Positions 62,283 through 64,000 of a DNA stretch of 64,000 nucleotides are shown in pieces. The stretch covers positions 124,001 to 188,000 of the forward strand of contig CAZLQD010000005.1 of the NCBI GenBank assembly GCA_964561605.1, read 5' to 3'. The number at the start of each line of letters is the position of its first letter. Position 1 is the first letter of the stretch. The notes under the pieces were generated by a model. The model saw nothing but the letters and a program-made list of their open reading frames with translations. It ran no database searches and was not told the origin of the DNA. The position numbers and the translations under genes were made by a program. Source of the stretch: JALUZX01 sp964561605. GTDB lineage: Bacteria > Planctomycetota > UBA1135 > JALUZX01.

Positions 62283-64000
62283 ACCGGTCCCTTCCCCCAC
62301 CCCGTCTCGATACCCTGCTTTTTCTCTTCTTCCTTCCTCCCGCCTTCCCCCAGGCGACCCCTTCCGGTGCTCCTGCCCTCACGGAAGTAGTCGTCTCGAG
62401 CCCCACGATTTGGACCTTGGCCGACACAAGAGGAGAAATCCGGGAAATCTGGACGGGGCCGCCGGCCCGGATCGCCTCCCACGGAGCCGAACCCCCCAAG
62501 GTCCTGAAAGTCTGCGCCTTCGCAAGGGTCCGGGAAGGAAAGGGGTGGCTGGACCTGCGGGCCTTGGCCTGGGACACCAAAGGCACCCGTCCGGGGAGGA
62601 TGCGTCTCGTCTCACCGGGAGGGTTCCGCCTGGAAGTCCGGGCTCCCAGGGGCGCTCCTTTCGGCCCGGTCGTCCTTTCCTACACCTTCCCCGAACCGGA
62701 GGACTTCCAGTTCCTCCTCCTCCCTCGGGGCGCAGCGGGCTTCGGCCCTTGCAGGCAGGGCCCCTCACCGGGGGAGTGGACCCTGGAGACCCGGGAGGTC
62801 GGCCCCCTCCGCGTCGGAACCTCTCCCGCCGGCCGGGGAATTCCCATGGGCCGGGGATTCCTCCTCCAGGTCCGGGGCGTCCGGCTGGTCCGTGTATGCC
62901 TCCACGCCGGCCCGGGCGACCTCCCTCCCTCCCGCGGGATGACCTGGACCGAGGCCTGGATGAAAACTCTCGAAGGGAAATGGTCCGTCCCCGGCCGGGT
63001 CCGGATCCGGACGGGACTTCCCGACCTGGACACACTCTTCGACGCCTCGGTGGACGCCGTCGAGGCGAACAGGTTCCGGTCGGGGGTCATCGTAGCCGGG
63101 TCGGACGGCTGGTACAAGAACGCCTGGATCCGGGACGGGACCTACGCCGTCCTGGGCCTGGACCTGGCGGGCCGCCACAGGGAGGCGGCGGAGTTCTTCC
63201 GGTTCTGGATCCGGGAAGGGGGCTTCTCCTGGGGAGGGGCGAACGAGGCCCAGCAACCGGCCATAGGCATCGCGGGCATGTGGTTCCACTCCAGGATCGC
63301 CCGGAACGGGAAGGCCTTTCTCTCCGAGGTCTACCCCTACGTCCGGAAATACGCCGACTACTACGCCCGGAGGACGGCGGAGGAGGGAATGATCCGGACG
63401 GCCGAGGAGTGGATCTGCCAGGTTCCCACCAGGACGGCCTGGCCCAACGCCGAGATCTACGGGGGACTCCGGGCGGCGGCCTGCATCGCCCGGACATTGG
63501 ACCGGCCCGGCGAGGCCGACAGGTGGGAAGAGGCCGCCGCATCCCTGAAAGAAGCATTGCTGAAGACCGCCTACGATCCGACTCTCTCACGCTTCATCCC
63601 CCTGGCCGGCCCCCCCGGCGAGGTCTTCCGCTCCAGGGCCTACCCGAGGAGCCGCCACAGGAACGGCCCCGTGAGGGACGAACGGGTGGACTCGGGGATG
63701 TTCATGCTGGCCCGGATGGAGGTCTTCGGGGGAGGCCTGGGAGCCGTGGCCGTGGACGACCCCCGTTTCGCCGCAACCCAGGCCTGGATCCACAGGGTCC
63801 TCTTCCAGCCCGACGGATCCATCTCCAGGTTCGACGGAAACCCGGCGGTGCCCTACTACCCCAAGGGCCAATGGCCCGTCTGGCCCATCACGGCCTGCTG
63901 GGCCGCCCAGGTGGAGTGGCTCCGGGGCAGACCGGGCCGCTCCTGGCGCCACCTCCTGGGTGGGGTGGTCCGCAAGAAGGGCTTCGACCCCGAAAGGGAC
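62279..64000 (+). CDS. Secreted six-hairpin (alpha/alpha)6-barrel glycosidase (3' partial)
   Basis: An uninterrupted frame of 574 codons runs to the window edge from an ATG that overlaps the previous TGA. A Sec signal (MNRSLPPPRLDTLLFLFFLPPAFPQ) precedes a beta-sandwich (~30-240) and then an (alpha/alpha)6 barrel typical of GH15/GH63-like enzymes: 'GWYKNAWIRDGTYAVLGLDLAG' (in part; W-x-RD acid region), 'GGFSWGGANEAQQPAIGIAGMW', 'EEWICQVPTRTAWPNAEIYGG' (in part) and 'ERVDSGMFMLARMEVF'. It probably hydrolyses alpha-glucan or related glycans outside the cytoplasm. The C-terminus lies beyond base 64000. Confidence 0.85.
   Translation, partial: MNRSLPPPRLDTLLFLFFLPPAFPQATPSGAPALTEVVVSSPTIWTLADTRGEIREIWTGPPARIASHGAEPPKVLKVCAFARVREGKGWLDLRALAWDTKGTRPGRMRLVSPGGFRLEVRAPRGAPFGPVVLSYTFPEPEDFQFLLLPRGAAGFGPCRQGPSPGEWTLETREVGPLRVGTSPAGRGIPMGRGFLLQVRGVRLVRVCLHAGPGDLPPSRGMTWTEAWMKTLEGKWSVPGRVRIRTGLPDLDTLFDASVDAVEANRFRSGVIVAGSDGWYKNAWIRDGTYAVLGLDLAGRHREAAEFFRFWIREGGFSWGGANEAQQPAIGIAGMWFHSRIARNGKAFLSEVYPYVRKYADYYARRTAEEGMIRTAEEWICQVPTRTAWPNAEIYGGLRAAACIARTLDRPGEADRWEEAAASLKEALLKTAYDPTLSRFIPLAGPPGEVFRSRAYPRSRHRNGPVRDERVDSGMFMLARMEVFGGGLGAVAVDDPRFAATQAWIHRVLFQPDGSISRFDGNPAVPYYPKGQWPVWPITACWAAQVEWLRGRPGRSWRHLLGGVVRKKGFDPERD

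Overview
The window is GC-rich, densely coded bacterial chromosome. It most resembles a planctomycete. Supporting this, it has many large secreted proteins with Sec or lipoprotein signals, the families TIGR03790, DUF3472 and DUF2961/GH172, squalene-cyclase-like repeat proteins, BNR/Asp-box propellers, and a recurring C-terminal beta domain with a 'LPLDLS-FG-GC' signature typical of planctomycete secreted proteins. No phage, IS element, CRISPR array or rRNA was seen. The assignment is by family content only; no search was run.

Layout. 1-5.5 kb: secreted proteins, including a coupled pair (DUF4198-like lipoprotein and VPS10/BNR propeller). 5.7-8.2 kb: a zinc-ribbon / LemA / HtpX-type M48 protease operon. 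8.2-10.5 kb: a GH172-like protein and an FmdB-type zinc ribbon. 10.7-15.9 kb: the most unusual segment. Two cytosine-C5-methyltransferase-fold proteins, both with Trp at the catalytic Cys position, flank thyX, an Rrf2 regulator and an SRAP (abasic-site) protein, followed by a small membrane protein. 16.1-19.1 kb: a GT2 glycosyltransferase and an asparagine-synthetase-like protein lacking the glutaminase Cys. 19.1-26.4 kb: M14 peptidase, 5'-nucleotidase, CBM9-like lipoprotein, an overlapping ROK kinase / PIG-L deacetylase pair, and hldD. 26.4-27.5 kb: an SGNH-like protein, followed by a hairpin-rich leader with mutually exclusive pairings. 27.8-41.2 kb: large secreted multidomain proteins and an MscS channel. 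41.3-49 kb: an amidase, a Cys-rich propeller, another 'GC'-domain protein, and a ChaN-PDZ-M1 peptidase fusion. 49.1-50.9 kb: tRNA-Gln(CUG) beside glnS. 51.1-53.1 kb: an S9 peptidase. 53.2-61.8 kb: four tandem Asp-box propeller paralogues whose 3' ends are nearly identical in three copies. 62-64 kb: a small membrane protein overlapping an (alpha/alpha)6-barrel glycosidase cut by the window end.

Most genes serve the cell envelope, secretion, and glycan or protein degradation, as expected of a polymer-degrading heterotroph. Housekeeping genes (thyX, glnS, tRNA-Gln, hldD, mscS) are interspersed. Starts are mostly ATG with good Shine-Dalgarno sequences. Several GTG/TTG starts and ATGA/GTGA overlaps indicate translational coupling.
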